Shown here in pieces: positions 17,108 through 26,587 of a DNA stretch of 64,000 nucleotides. The notes under the pieces are model-generated. The model saw nothing but the letters and a program-made list of their open reading frames with translations. It ran no database searches and had not been told where the DNA came from. Numbering within the stretch: position 1 is the stretch's first letter; every line of letters begins with the position of its first letter. The DNA is taken from assembly GCF_020422885.1 (NCBI RefSeq), contig NZ_CP084622.1, positions 1,569,001-1,633,000 of the forward strand, read 5' to 3'. The translations under genes and the position numbers were made by a program. Origin of the DNA: Mesobacillus sp. S13. GTDB lineage: Bacteria > Bacillota > Bacilli > Bacillales > Cytobacillaceae.

Positions 17108-18248
17108 AGTTCAAATACTTTTCCAAACGGTCAAGTCCTTCTTTTAGCGTGTCCATTGAGTATGCGTAGGAAAGGCGGAAATATCCCTCTCCATATTCAG
17201 AAAAAGCACTCCCTGGAACGACTGCCAACTTGGCTTCATTGACCAAATTCATGCAAAAATCGAATGATGAAATATTGGATACTGGGTTTTTGACAAAAAA
17301 GTAAAATGCGCCATCAGGCTTGATTACCTCAAGACCCATTGACTGCAGTCTGTTGAAAACATAATCCCTTCTTGAAGCATACTCCTTTTTCAACGGCAAT
17401 GCGTCATCGATCCCGGTTGTCAAAGCCTCTAATGCAGCCATTTGCGAAATCGAAGTTGCACATGTCACATTGTATTGATGAACTTTCAGGATATGCTTTG
17501 CAAGATATTCAGGTGCAAAAAGCATGCCTATCCGCCATCCGGTCATTGAGTGGGATTTGGAAAGACCGTTAATGACAATTGTTTTTTCTTTCATGAACTG
17601 GGCAATGGAAATATGCTGCTGCTCGTAAACAAGCTCACTGTATATTTCATCGGCAAGTACAAAGATGTCCTTGTCCTTTAGAAGCTTGGCTATTTCTTGC
17701 AGCTCCTTCTCATTCAAACTGACTCCTGTAGGATTGGATGGATAGGGAAGGACGATACATCTTGTTTTATCAGTTATCAAACCTTCGATCAGCTCTGCAG
17801 TCATCTTGAATTGTGTATTCCTGATATCCGCATAGACTGGTTTGGCACCACATAGCTTAATGATTGGTTCATACCCCGGGTAAACAGGACCGGGGATGAT
17901 GACTTCACATCCCTCTTCAAGAATGCTCCTGAAAGTTATATCGATAGCCTCGCTCGCGCCTACTGTAATGATCGCTTCATGTTCGGCCGAATAATCTACA
18001 TTATATTTTTTTCGATAAAAATCAGCTGCCGCTTTTCTTAACTGGATCAGTCCAGCATTATGAGTGTATGTAGTGATATTCTCATCTATTGCGTTCTTGC
18101 CCGCTTCTTTGACATGTTCAGGTGTCGGAAAGTCTGGCTGGCCTATAGTCAGTGATACCATGCCCTCAACATCTGCCACCATATTAAAGAATTTCCTGAT
18201 TCCCGAAATTTCAATACTCTTTACTCTATCGTTAATTAAATGTTCCAC
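17106..18248 (-). CDS. patA: Aminotransferase A (class I/II, PLP)
   Basis: 380 residues. PLP enzyme of fold type I: INGLSKSHSMTGWRIG holds the Schiff-base lysine, PYPSNPTG is the cofactor-phosphate/Asn loop, and FVLADEIYSELVYE holds the PLP-ring aspartate. In B. subtilis PatA is an aminotransferase with a role in lysine/diaminopimelate-related metabolism. The start is GTG 18248 (MEHLIN): GGAGGG lies 9 bases upstream, and the ATG three codons earlier touches that site; the B. subtilis protein also starts MEHL. Confidence 0.93.
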   Translation of the reverse strand: MEHLINDRVKSIEISGIRKFFNMVADVEGMVSLTIGQPDFPTPEHVKEAGKNAIDENITTYTHNAGLIQLRKAAADFYRKKYNVDYSAEHEAIITVGASEAIDITFRSILEEGCEVIIPGPVYPGYEPIIKLCGAKPVYADIRNTQFKMTAELIEGLITDKTRCIVLPYPSNPTGVSLNEKELQEIAKLLKDKDIFVLADEIYSELVYEQQHISIAQFMKEKTIVINGLSKSHSMTGWRIGMLFAPEYLAKHILKVHQYNVTCATSISQMAALEALTTGIDDALPLKKEYASRRDYVFNRLQSMGLEVIKPDGAFYFFVKNPVSNISSFDFCMNLVNEAKLAVVPGSAFSEYGEGYFRLSYAYSMDTLKEGLDRLEKYLN

Positions 18249-18387
18249 TTCTTTCATCCCTCCGATTGCATATCATTATTTTACCATGATGACCTCCAAA
18301 GGTGTAAAAATCGTCGCCTTAAACAAAAAGGTAAATTCAATGAAGTGTAGAATATTATTTATGGAGTAACCAAAAGGAGTGGTTTGA

Positions 18388-18858
18388 TTGAACTTGGAAC
18401 AAATGAAAGCACATTATAAAGAATTTGATGGATGGATCCATTCACTAAAAGGACTATCGGACGCGGAGTGGAATATGCCTTTGGGAGAGGGAAAGTGGTC
18501 TGTTGCAGCGGTTGTAGCGCATTTGCTTCTTTGGGATCAATACTCATTAGAAGAAAGATTCCCTTATTTTAAAGAAGGAGCTGATCTGCCTTCCTATCCT
18601 GATTTTCAGGGTGTTAATGACCGTGCTCGTGAATATGCAGAAAATAAGGCCACAAAAGAGCAAGTTTTGGATGAACTTCTGGCAATACGAAAAGCTTATC
18701 GTGAAATGCTGGAACAAACGGACAGTGAGAAGTTGGCCGTATCCTTTAGAATCTCCAATCATCAGCTGACAATAGGGACATACTTTGAAGACTTCATCCA
18801 GCATGACCTTCATCACCAAAAGCAAGTCAATCAGGTATTAGGCAAGACACTGGTTTAA
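18388..18858 (+). CDS. DinB-like four-helix-bundle protein
   Basis: 156 residues from TTG 18388 with AAGGAG 8 bases upstream. DinB/YfiT-like putative metal-dependent hydrolase fold: the first metal histidine in KWSVAAVVAHLLLWDQ and the C-terminal HDLHHQKQ pair. Related proteins are thiol-S-transferases or unknown-function bundles. It stands alone with its own terminator. Confidence 0.8.
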   Translation: MNLEQMKAHYKEFDGWIHSLKGLSDAEWNMPLGEGKWSVAAVVAHLLLWDQYSLEERFPYFKEGADLPSYPDFQGVNDRAREYAENKATKEQVLDELLAIRKAYREMLEQTDSEKLAVSFRISNHQLTIGTYFEDFIQHDLHHQKQVNQVLGKTLV

Positions 18859-18872
18859 TATTTTGAACATGG

Positions 18873-18900
18873 CAAACCGAATTTTCGGTTTGTTTTTTTA
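18873..18900 (+). terminator. Terminator of the DinB-like gene
   Basis: Perfect 8-bp stem CAAACCGA/TCGGTTTG with loop ATTT, then seven T. Confidence 0.88.
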
Positions 18901-18973
18901 TTGAATAGTTCAGGAATATTTTGGATATGTGTGGAATTAATAGAAATACATACATAAAAAAGGGGGGGTAAAA

Positions 18974-20497
18974 ATGAAGAAGGTGATGATGTTCTTATTA
19001 GCAATAACTCTGATATCTGCATGCAGTCATACTCCAAATACTTTACAGGAAAAAAAAGAGCTAAAAGCTCATTTAGGAAAGGGACATGTAAGCAAGGAAA
19101 CATCTGTTGAGAAAAAGATAGTTGGAATACCTGAATACCCCAAGGCTGCCCAGAGAAAGATCGTAAAGGGGGGACCTGATGATTCCATTTCCAACTTTAG
19201 GCCAGATCCAATACAAAACGAAAATAAAGCTACCTACAAGCTTGATTTAACAATGGATTCCGAGGAAAAGTTTACAGTGACTGCTGAAGTGAAGGTGGAA
19301 AACATCTCAAAAGATGAGTGGAATGAAATAGTGTTTTATTTTATACCAAACGCATTCACGGAAGAAAATAAGCCTGAATCTTTGAAAAATGCTGCAGAAG
19401 TATCCATTAGCAGTATTGAACTTGATGGGGAGAAAGCCGATTATCTGTTAGACCATGATACACTGTATCTTCCTCTTGAAGAGAGCTTTAAACCAGGGGA
19501 GGAAAGATCGGTTACGGTAAGGTATACATTAACTGTACCCGAGTTTGGATTCCGTTTATCAAACAATTTTAACAATATTTATTTGGCTGAGTGGTATCCT
19601 ATGCTCGCAACCTATCACTCTGGATGGAGAAAAGAAGATTACATTGTATCAGGTGAATCTTATTTTACGGATTATAGCGATTTTAAAGTGAAATATAGCC
19701 TGCCAGAAGAATATATGGTTCTGAGTACAGCGGATAATGACCCTGCTAATCCTTCTGCCAGTGGTGAACTTGAAAGTCAAAATGTGAAAGAGTTTTACAT
19801 GGCTTTAATCAAGAATATGGAGGTAGTTCAACAAACCGCTGGAGACGTTGAAGTTAGAGTGGCAGGAGTGGCTTCTACAGAAAGCCTAAAACAGATACTG
19901 GATAAATCCGTTAATGTATTAAACTATTTTTCCGCCAAACTCTCTCCATATCCACAAAAACAGATTGATATCATAACGGACGAAGGTGGGATGGAATACC
20001 CTGGGATTGTGACAATCGGTCCATTTAATGAGGGTCATAAAGATGAAGGAAGAGGTTCACAATATTTTGCTCTTATCCATGAAATAGCACACCAATGGTT
20101 CTATGGAACTGTAAACAATGATCCGTACTATGACGTGTTTATTGATGAAGGCTTAACGAATTTTGCCACCTACCTATTTTTAATCGGACATGACAAAAAA
20201 ACACCCGAAGAGACCTTTGCATTTGCGGAACAACATGCAGCAAGAACGACCGCACTCGCTCATCTGCCTTTGCATGAATATCTAAATGGGGGCTTTATGG
20301 GAGCAAATTATGAAATTCCTCCTTTGAAGCTTTGGGAGCTTACAGGTGGGGAAAAAGAGGCATTCGACTATTTGAGTAAATATGTTGAACTTTATTCTTA
20401 TCAAGAGGTTGATACAGCTGAATGGATTCGTTTTACCAAATCTTATTTCAAACTAAATGATGATCAATTCTTTCAGGAATGGATTTCCTACGAATAG
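18974..20497 (+). CDS. Lipoprotein M1-family metallopeptidase
   Basis: 507 residues. Lipobox LISAC (C17) ends the signal peptide. An N-terminal beta-sandwich (residues ~80-290) precedes a thermolysin-like catalytic domain with H369-E370-I-A-H373 and the third zinc ligand E392 (IDEGLTNFATY). The exopeptidase motif of M1 enzymes, GAMEN, is replaced by GGMEYP (339-344), usual in this lipoprotein subgroup. It would act as a surface-tethered aminopeptidase. Preceded by GGGGGG and followed by a terminator, so monocistronic. Confidence 0.9.
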   Translation: MKKVMMFLLAITLISACSHTPNTLQEKKELKAHLGKGHVSKETSVEKKIVGIPEYPKAAQRKIVKGGPDDSISNFRPDPIQNENKATYKLDLTMDSEEKFTVTAEVKVENISKDEWNEIVFYFIPNAFTEENKPESLKNAAEVSISSIELDGEKADYLLDHDTLYLPLEESFKPGEERSVTVRYTLTVPEFGFRLSNNFNNIYLAEWYPMLATYHSGWRKEDYIVSGESYFTDYSDFKVKYSLPEEYMVLSTADNDPANPSASGELESQNVKEFYMALIKNMEVVQQTAGDVEVRVAGVASTESLKQILDKSVNVLNYFSAKLSPYPQKQIDIITDEGGMEYPGIVTIGPFNEGHKDEGRGSQYFALIHEIAHQWFYGTVNNDPYYDVFIDEGLTNFATYLFLIGHDKKTPEETFAFAEQHAARTTALAHLPLHEYLNGGFMGANYEIPPLKLWELTGGEKEAFDYLSKYVELYSYQEVDTAEWIRFTKSYFKLNDDQFFQEWISYE

Positions 20498-20516
20498 ATG
20501 AAGAACGGGCATTCAT

Positions 20517-20535
20517 ATGAGTGCCCTTTTTATTT
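20517..20535 (+). terminator. Terminator of the M1 peptidase gene
   Basis: Stem GGGCATTC/GAGTGCCC (one wobble; 3' arm 20519-20526 region) with T-rich tail that runs into the left edge of the 241-bp element. Confidence 0.75.
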
Positions 20536-20776
20536 GGCTCTGTTAAAGCACATTGTTTTTTTAATGCCCTGCTGATTGTATTGGAAGGCTCGTAGACTCG
20601 TCGAAAATGCTAACGCATTTCCTTCGTGCGTGGGCAGGCTCAAGCATGTAATTCAAAGTCCTGCGGGATGCGCAAGTCATGGGGAGACCCCGGAGAAAGC
20701 GCCGAGGAGGCTCGCCGACTTCCCGCGGAAAGCGAAGCGTCTGGAACGAAAATCAACAGCCGAGTTTAACAGAGCC
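20536..20776. mobile_element. 241-bp MITE-like element with perfect 12-bp terminal inverted repeats
   Basis: The ends are GGCTCTGTTAAA (20536-20547) and TTTAACAGAGCC (20765-20776), exact inverse complements. The interior is GC-rich and has the familiar Bacillus repeat texture (CTGCGGGATG, GGAGACCCCG, GCGCCGAGGAGGCTCGCCGA, CCGCGGAAAGCGAAGCGTCT). Both flanks read TTTATTT, a possible 7-bp target duplication. No transposase frame; a 79-codon open frame inside is accidental. Likely non-autonomous. It sits between a terminator and cheV. Confidence 0.78.
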
Positions 20777-20854
20777 TTTATTTTAGCTAAACAGTTCATT
20801 TTCAACAGCCGATAATAGGTATATGGTACTTATTTTATATAGTGAAGGAAGAGC

Positions 20855-21760
20855 ATGATGAGTGATAGCAGTATTTTATTAGAATCAGGCACGAATGAAC
20901 TTGAAATCGTCGAATTTGGCATTGGCCAGAATAAATTTGCGATAAATGTCATGAAAGTAAAAGAAATTCTCAACCCTGTACAGGTAGTGGTGATTCCGAA
21001 CGCCCATCCGTATGTGGAAGGAATCATGGAGTTAAGGGGCGAAGTGCTGCCAGTCATCAATGTCGCAGCGGCGTTAGGACTTCAGGAATCGACGAATCCG
21101 CAGCAGGATAAGTTCATCGTTGCAGAATTCAATCAGCAGAAGACAGTTTTCCATGTCCATACGGTTTCACAAATCCACCGCATCTCCTGGACTCAAATAG
21201 AAAAGCCGTCAGACATGTATCAGGGGCAAGAGAGCCAAATAATCGGAGTAATCAAGCTTGGTGGAGATATGGTCCTATTTCTGGACTTTGAAAAAATCCT
21301 TCTTGAAATCAATCCTGAGTCTGGAATCAAGGTGAGCGATGTCAAAAAACTTGGTCCGAGAGAACGCTCTTTGAAGAGAATCGTGATTGCGGAAGATTCA
21401 GCCATGTTAAGGAAAATGCTGCACGACACTTTAACTGAAGCGGGTTTCCAGTACCTGGAATTCTTTGAAAACGGCCAGGATGCGATAACCTATCTTGAAC
21501 ACCTTGCGGAGAATGATGAAGTATTTTCAGAGGCCGTACAGCTTGTCATCACAGATATAGAGATGCCGCAGATGGACGGACATCATCTGACAAAGAGGAT
21601 CAAAGAGCATCGTATCCTTGAAAAACTGCCCGTCATTATTTTTTCATCTCTTATCACAAATGAATTGCGCCACAAGGGCAGCGTTGTGGGTGCCGATGCC
21701 CAAATTAGCAAGCCAGAGATTAGTGAACTGGTCCTGAAGATTGATGAGTTGATTTTATAG
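20855..21760 (+). CDS. cheV: Chemotaxis protein CheV (CheW-receiver fusion)
   Basis: 301 residues. CheW-like coupling domain (residues ~15-155; VVVIPNAHPYVEGIMELRGEVLPVIN) joined to a response-regulator receiver domain (residues ~170-300; phospho-acceptor D in LVITDIEMPQMDG, K in KPEISELVLK). It links receptors to CheA and helps adaptation. Two adjacent ATGs (20855, 20858) follow GAAGGAAGAG; the second better matches known CheV N-termini. Its promoter region now contains the 241-bp element. Confidence 0.95.
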   Translation: MMSDSSILLESGTNELEIVEFGIGQNKFAINVMKVKEILNPVQVVVIPNAHPYVEGIMELRGEVLPVINVAAALGLQESTNPQQDKFIVAEFNQQKTVFHVHTVSQIHRISWTQIEKPSDMYQGQESQIIGVIKLGGDMVLFLDFEKILLEINPESGIKVSDVKKLGPRERSLKRIVIAEDSAMLRKMLHDTLTEAGFQYLEFFENGQDAITYLEHLAENDEVFSEAVQLVITDIEMPQMDGHHLTKRIKEHRILEKLPVIIFSSLITNELRHKGSVVGADAQISKPEISELVLKIDELIL

Positions 21761-21772
21761 ACTGAATAACAA

Positions 21773-21801
21773 AAAAGAAAGCTGGTTTCCAGCTTTCTTT
21801 T
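21773..21801. terminator. Bidirectional terminator between cheV and ykyB
   Basis: Perfect 13-bp stem AAAAGAAAGCTGG/CCAGCTTTCTTTT, which also covers the first base pair of the ykyB stop codon. Confidence 0.88.
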
Positions 21802-22270
21802 AAGGGTAACGCTCTCCAAGCTTTTTGAATACTGGTTTGGCATATTTCCTCGTCTTGCCGGCTGCATCGGACTCGGTGGAATCCTTCAAGCCTGTGTAGG
21901 TTGACAATAACCTTTTTGCACTGGTCAATGAAATGGAAGCACGTGGATTCCTCACTGACTGATCAAGCTTTCCTAAATGAGGGAGCTGCTCGAAATCCTG
22001 TTTAGTCGGCGGGATATGGAAGGTATATTGACCGCAAACAACTAGGACGTCTGATTGCTGCTGGCTGTTTCTTGGGTTGTTGGAAAAGTGAAGGCCGGTT
22101 TTTTTAGCTTTTCCTTCTTGAAGCATCTTTTTAATCGCATCATGTTTTAACTGATATAAAAATTTTGGGTTTGGAGCAGTCTTGGCATGACGATTCACAG
22201 TGAAGATTGCTTGTGAGAGGTTCTCAATCGTTGGACGGAGTTGGGGGATCTTGTTCCTTTCGTTATACAA
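21800..22270 (-). CDS. ykyB: YkyB family protein
   Basis: 156 residues. Central blocks TVNRHAKTAPNPKFLY, GLHFSNNPRNSQQQSDVLVV and IPPTKQDFEQLPHLGKLDQS match YkyB of B. subtilis, of unknown function. Start is TTG 22270 with AAAGGAG 9 bases upstream. Cytosolic, basic. Convergent with cheV, as in B. subtilis. Confidence 0.9.
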   Translation of the reverse strand: MYNERNKIPQLRPTIENLSQAIFTVNRHAKTAPNPKFLYQLKHDAIKKMLQEGKAKKTGLHFSNNPRNSQQQSDVLVVCGQYTFHIPPTKQDFEQLPHLGKLDQSVRNPRASISLTSAKRLLSTYTGLKDSTESDAAGKTRKYAKPVFKKLGERYP

Positions 22271-22383
22271 TGGTTTAGGCTCCTTTCATTTTTAAAGCAA
22301 TGTTTTTACAAGGCTTTTAATCGCCTAATACCATTATACCCTTTATTTAGCTGATTGAGAAATAGTAGCCTTCGGATGGAGAA

Positions 22384-22881
22384 CTATCGTGTGATCGTTA
22401 CTCTGGTTCCATTCGGTACTTGCCTTGCCAACTCTAGTACATCCTTATTATGCATGCGAATACATCCCTTCGAAACGGCCTTGCCAATCGATGCGGGATT
22501 GTTTGTACCATGTATGCCATAACCGAGCTTCGATAATGACAGCCACATGACGCCGTATGGGCCGCCGGGATTAGGTTCCCTGTTCACAATCACAAATTCA
22601 CCAACAGGAGTTTGCGTCAGCATTTTTCCAATGCCGACCGGATAAGTTTTCACTTGTCTGCCGGAACGATAAAGTGTAAGCCTCTTACCGCTCAATGATA
22701 CCGAGATTGAGAAAGGGATTGAAGCAGGGTCAGGGAGTCCCGGAATCAGGATTCGTTGGCCAGGATAGATCAGTGCGGGATTTGTAATACTGGGGTTAGC
22801 TCCAAGTATTTGCTGAAATGGTCTGCGATAGTTGGCGGCAATCACTGCGAGCGTTTCGCCTCTTTTAACAATATGATACAT
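22384..22881 (-). CDS. ykuD: L,D-transpeptidase with LysM domain, YkuD
   Basis: 165 residues. N-terminal LysM (residues 2-47, [17 protein letters not shown]) binds peptidoglycan; the YkuD domain follows with the catalytic set H124 (YGIHGTNNP), C140 and R142 (SKGCIRMHN). It makes 3-3 cross-links in peptidoglycan; the B. subtilis enzyme is sporulation-associated. No signal peptide, as in its homologue. Start preceded by GAGGAGG. Confidence 0.95.
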   Translation of the reverse strand: MYHIVKRGETLAVIAANYRRPFQQILGANPSITNPALIYPGQRILIPGLPDPASIPFSISVSLSGKRLTLYRSGRQVKTYPVGIGKMLTQTPVGEFVIVNREPNPGGPYGVMWLSLSKLGYGIHGTNNPASIGKAVSKGCIRMHNKDVLELARQVPNGTRVTITR

Positions 22882-23083
22882 AGAATCTCCTCCTCTATGC
22901 AGTCTATGCTGAATAATAGGAGAGGGCTCCTCGCGGCTGTGAAATGTCGTTTTTTAGCGAAACATTGTAAATTTTTAAAAAATAGTATCGTTTTTCCTTA
23001 TTTTAAAAGGTAAAATGGGAATATAAAACTAGTTCCAAGTCATGAGCCAGGTACTATTGTACTTCTGGAATGAGGATGGTTAG

Positions 23084-25201
23084 ATGAATCAGATCAAGCA
23101 ATCAAGAATAACTAAACGAAGGAGCAAACCTGCTTCCGAAAAAATAGAACAGATGATTTCAGATATCATTTTTAAACATGTGAAGGACCTTGTTTTTATT
23201 ATGAAGGTCGAACCTGGTAACCAATTCCGTTATTTATTTGCCAATGAGAACGGGCTGCTCCACGCCGGGATGGCTCCTCATGATATTGGCAGGACGATGG
23301 ATGAAGTTTTGCCTCAGAACCATCTGCAACCCTTGAAGAAACAATACATGAAGACGGTTAAAGAGGGAGTAGAGGTTGTTTTCCACGATGAGGTAGGTTT
23401 GGAGAACGATAGGCTGGTTTTTGCCGAGACACTTTTGACCCCGATTAAAGCTGCAGACGGGGAAGTTCAATATGTTGCAGCGATCACAAGGGATATGACA
23501 GAGATTTTCAGGGAAAAGAATAGATTGATTGATAGTGAGCAACGGTATCGCTCACTTATTGACCATAATCTGGATGCTGTCTTTTCTGTTGATTTAAATG
23601 GGAAGATTCTTGATGTCAACCCGGCAGCACATTTATTGACAGGCTATACTGTCAAACAGCTTAAGTCTAAAAAAATCGGAAGCTTGATATGTGAAAGTGA
23701 TTTGCAGACTTTTAAGGATGTCATATCCGATACAAAATCGGGTAATTCAAAGGAATCGCTTGATTGCCGGTTTATGCACCGAAAAGGTAAATTCCTGACG
23801 GTCCACCTGAAGACAATTCCCATCGTGATCCATTCCGAAATAAAGGGTATGTACATCATCATTCGTGATCTTTCCGAGCAGGCGAAAAGCACGGAACTGA
23901 TTAAGTACATGGCATTCCATGATCAGCTGACAGGTTTGCGCAACAGGCGTGCGCTTTTGGATCAACTGGATCGTCTGGTTAAGAATGTAGAGATGCAAAA
24001 AGCTGAATTTGCCCTTCTGTTTCTGGATATAGACCGTTTCAAGTACTTGAATGATACGCTGGGACATCTTGTTGGTGACCAGATCTTGAAGCAAGTAGCT
24101 GATCGGTTAATCGATATCCAAAAAGAAAACTGTACGGTTTACAGACAGGGCGGCGATGAATTTATCATTGTCCTTGATAAAACAGGCAGGCATGGTGCTG
24201 GAGAGTTTGCTCAAAAAGTATTATTAAGATTCAATGAATCTTTTTATTTCAATTCCCAGGAGTATTACATTACACCGAGTATTGGAATCAGCCTTTTTCC
24301 GAATGATGGTAAGGATGCAGAATCACTGATTAAGCATGCTGATGAAGCCTTGTATAGTGTCAAAGAAAAAGGAAAGGCCCACTATCAATTTTATCGGTCG
24401 GATATGCAGTCAACCGGGGTGAATATCATAGCACTCGAAGCTCATTTGCGAAAGGCAATCGAACGTGATGAACTGGAACTCTATTATCAGCCGCAAATCA
24501 ATTTAGTTACGAATGAAATATCAAGCTTTGAAGCATTGCTGCGTTGGAACAACAATGAGTTAGGCTTTATTTCACCGGCCGAATTCATCCCGCTCGCAGA
24601 GGATACGGGTTTGATTATCCCGATAGGGAACTGGGTCATTGAAGAGGCATGCCGACAAATCAGGGAGTGGACGGAGAAAGCGGGAAAGCCAATCAGGGTT
24701 GCTATCAATATTTCTCCTAAGCAATTCATGCAGCTCGATTTAGTAAGGATCATCAAGAGTTCGATCGAGAAGCATCATATTGATCCATCTCTCTTGGAAA
24801 TTGAAATTACCGAAGGCGCCATGCAGGATACAAAAGAAACGATCCCGATCCTGAAGCGGTTGAAGGAGCTGGGGATTAAAATATCGGTAGATGACTTTGG
24901 TACTGGCTATTCATCTCTTAGTTATCTGAAACAGTTCCCGATTGATGTACTAAAAATTGATCAAAGCTTCATAAGGGATATCAAGTACAATGGAAAGGAT
25001 GCCGCGATCATCACGACGATCATCCACCTGGGCAACAGTTTAGGCATGGAAGTGATTGCGGAAGGGGTCGAGGAGCAGAGTCAGGTTGACTTCCTAATAA
25101 ATGCAGATTGTGAAAAGGCACAGGGGTTCTTTTTCGCCAGACCATTGAAAGCTCTAGAAGCAGAGGAAAAGATCATCTTGAAATCAAAAACAAGCAGCTG
25201 A
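23084..25201 (+). CDS. PAS-PAS-GGDEF-EAL cyclic-di-GMP protein
   Basis: 705 residues. Two PAS-type sensor segments (~residues 15-145 and 155-275), a GGDEF domain with intact RQGGDEF, then an EAL domain with [41 protein letters not shown] and AEGVEEQ all present. Both synthesis and hydrolysis of c-di-GMP are possible; no RxxD inhibitory site lies before GGDEF. No membrane helix, so a cytosolic sensor. Its stop codon is immediately adjacent to that of convergent ykuE, inside a shared palindrome. Confidence 0.93.
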   Translation: MNQIKQSRITKRRSKPASEKIEQMISDIIFKHVKDLVFIMKVEPGNQFRYLFANENGLLHAGMAPHDIGRTMDEVLPQNHLQPLKKQYMKTVKEGVEVVFHDEVGLENDRLVFAETLLTPIKAADGEVQYVAAITRDMTEIFREKNRLIDSEQRYRSLIDHNLDAVFSVDLNGKILDVNPAAHLLTGYTVKQLKSKKIGSLICESDLQTFKDVISDTKSGNSKESLDCRFMHRKGKFLTVHLKTIPIVIHSEIKGMYIIIRDLSEQAKSTELIKYMAFHDQLTGLRNRRALLDQLDRLVKNVEMQKAEFALLFLDIDRFKYLNDTLGHLVGDQILKQVADRLIDIQKENCTVYRQGGDEFIIVLDKTGRHGAGEFAQKVLLRFNESFYFNSQEYYITPSIGISLFPNDGKDAESLIKHADEALYSVKEKGKAHYQFYRSDMQSTGVNIIALEAHLRKAIERDELELYYQPQINLVTNEISSFEALLRWNNNELGFISPAEFIPLAEDTGLIIPIGNWVIEEACRQIREWTEKAGKPIRVAINISPKQFMQLDLVRIIKSSIEKHHIDPSLLEIEITEGAMQDTKETIPILKRLKELGIKISVDDFGTGYSSLSYLKQFPIDVLKIDQSFIRDIKYNGKDAAIITTIIHLGNSLGMEVIAEGVEEQSQVDFLINADCEKAQGFFFARPLKALEAEEKIILKSKTSS

Positions 25202-25220
25202 TCAGCTGCTTGTTTTTTCG
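25186..25220. terminator. Bidirectional terminator formed by two abutting gene ends
   Basis: Perfect palindrome from 25186 to 25217 centred between the two stop codons (TGA at 25199-25201, TCA at 25202-25204): a 13-bp stem with loop GATC and T runs on both strands. Confidence 0.9.
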
Positions 25221-26095
25221 CTTTTAAAGGTAAAAACGGCAAGTTCAGGCTGAGATAAGAACCTGAACGGTAGCCTGGTCGTTCCAAGTCCGCGATTCAC
25301 GTATAGAGTGAGAGAGCTTTGGGGGCCTGTTGTATAAAAGCCTTCCACATATTTTTCTGCAAAAGGCGGAGTGACCAGCGGGCCGTAAAAAGGGATTTGA
25401 ATCTGGCCGCCATGGCTATGACCGCTTAGCTGCAATTGAATCGGGAAATGTGCAGCTTCTTCTGCTTTGTCAGGGGCATGCGATAAAAGAATCGTATACG
25501 AGTTTTTGGGAATATTGGCCAGGGCCGACTTCAAATCAGGTTTGCCGAGCATGGCATCATCGATACCGGCAATCCATAACGAACTGCCATCAAGAAGCTT
25601 GATGTTGGCTGAATGGTTAAGTAATAAAGTGAATCCTGATTGTTCCATTATTTGTTTATAAAGATTGGACCCATATCCCCCGTGGTCATGGTTACCGTAT
25701 ACGGCAAACTTCCCCATAGGAGCTTTCAAGCTGTTCAACATGGAAATAATCTTGGTTTTTTCAGTGAAGTGTCGCGGGTCATCAAGTAAATCCCCTGTGA
25801 AAACAATCAAATCAGGGCCAAGCTTATTAATTTTGGTCATCAATTGCTGCAGCTGTTCCATTGTATACTGAAACCCTATATGAGTATCGCTGAATTGAAC
25901 AAGCTTAATGCCATCAAACCCGGACGGCAATGCGGCATTTTTTATAGTATGGCGTGTAATATCAAGCATGCGGGGTTCTACTTCACGAGCATAAAAATAG
26001 CCACCTGTGCCAAGACCTGCAGCCGTTAATACCGTTCCAACGGCCCTTTTGATAAAAGTCCTCCGAGTGATTTGTTCAGACATGAAAAATACCAA
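25202..26095 (-). CDS. ykuE: Tat-exported metallophosphoesterase YkuE
   Basis: 297 residues. Twin-arginine signal (TRRTFIKRAVG then hydrophobic TVLTAAGLGTGGYFY); the B. subtilis homologue is an established Tat substrate bound to the cell wall. Calcineurin-like phosphoesterase motifs: FSDTHIG (DxH), FTGDLLD (GDxxD), YGNHDHGG (GNHD) and SGHSHGGQ (GHxH). TTG 26095 has GGAG 5 bases upstream; ATG 26083 (MSEQITRR) is an alternative but its spacing is long. Shares a terminator palindrome with the GGDEF-EAL gene. Confidence 0.93.
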   Translation of the reverse strand: MVFFMSEQITRRTFIKRAVGTVLTAAGLGTGGYFYAREVEPRMLDITRHTIKNAALPSGFDGIKLVQFSDTHIGFQYTMEQLQQLMTKINKLGPDLIVFTGDLLDDPRHFTEKTKIISMLNSLKAPMGKFAVYGNHDHGGYGSNLYKQIMEQSGFTLLLNHSANIKLLDGSSLWIAGIDDAMLGKPDLKSALANIPKNSYTILLSHAPDKAEEAAHFPIQLQLSGHSHGGQIQIPFYGPLVTPPFAEKYVEGFYTTGPQSSLTLYVNRGLGTTRLPFRFLSQPELAVFTFKSEKTSS

Positions 26096-26264
26096 CCTAT
26101 CTCCGAATTTTCTCTACTATACTAGCAAACATACCTGGAAAATAGAAGTACCATTTTAGGGAAGTGTCTTTAATGATGATATTAGAGTGTTTTCAATTTA
26201 TGACATAAGGGAAGAGAAAGGAAAGATACGAGTCTTTTATAGCTAAGCGGAAATCGAGGTGTGA

Positions 26265-26492
26265 TTGTTGGTCGATTATGATACTAGGATGGAAATGATC
26301 TTTATTCCCGCAAAAAATGGATATATTAAGGTGTTTGTTTACGGATTTAACCATTTAGGAACATCGGGAAATGCAGTAGCCGTGTTTAATGGCGTAAGTG
26401 CAAACGCTAAAGGATTCCACAAGAAAAGGACCATCGTCCATTCCCTTTCAAACCTTCACAGAGTGCTTGTGAAAAAGAGGAGGGAAAACTAA
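26265..26492 (+). CDS. Hypothetical protein (75 aa)
   Basis: 75 residues from tandem TTG codons (26265 or 26268) preceded by GAGGTG. Beta-rich first half (MEMIFIPAKNGYIKVFVYGFN) and basic C-terminus (GFHKKRTIVHSLSNLHRVLVKKRREN). No membrane segment; no family recognised. Isolated between the divergent ykuE and the convergent C39-like gene. Confidence 0.58.
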   Translation: MLVDYDTRMEMIFIPAKNGYIKVFVYGFNHLGTSGNAVAVFNGVSANAKGFHKKRTIVHSLSNLHRVLVKKRREN

Positions 26493-26544
26493 GAGGACAG
26501 GATAATACCATTGTGCATGAAGGTTTACTTTATAATATATGAAA

Positions 26545-26580
26545 AAACAAAGACAAGGCCGGAATGATATCCAGCCTTAT
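26545..26580 (-). terminator. Terminator of the C39-like lipoprotein gene
   Basis: Minus-strand stem AAGGC-GG/CC-GCCTT (26555-26562 with 26571-26578, one mismatch) followed by GTCTTTGTTTTTTC. Confidence 0.65.
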
Positions 26581-26587
26581 CATTTCA

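Noticed and set aside
20576..20815. 79-codon open frame in the 241-bp element
   Set aside because: It lies almost wholly within the inverted-repeat element, has no ribosome-binding site, and its composition reflects GC-rich repeat sequence.
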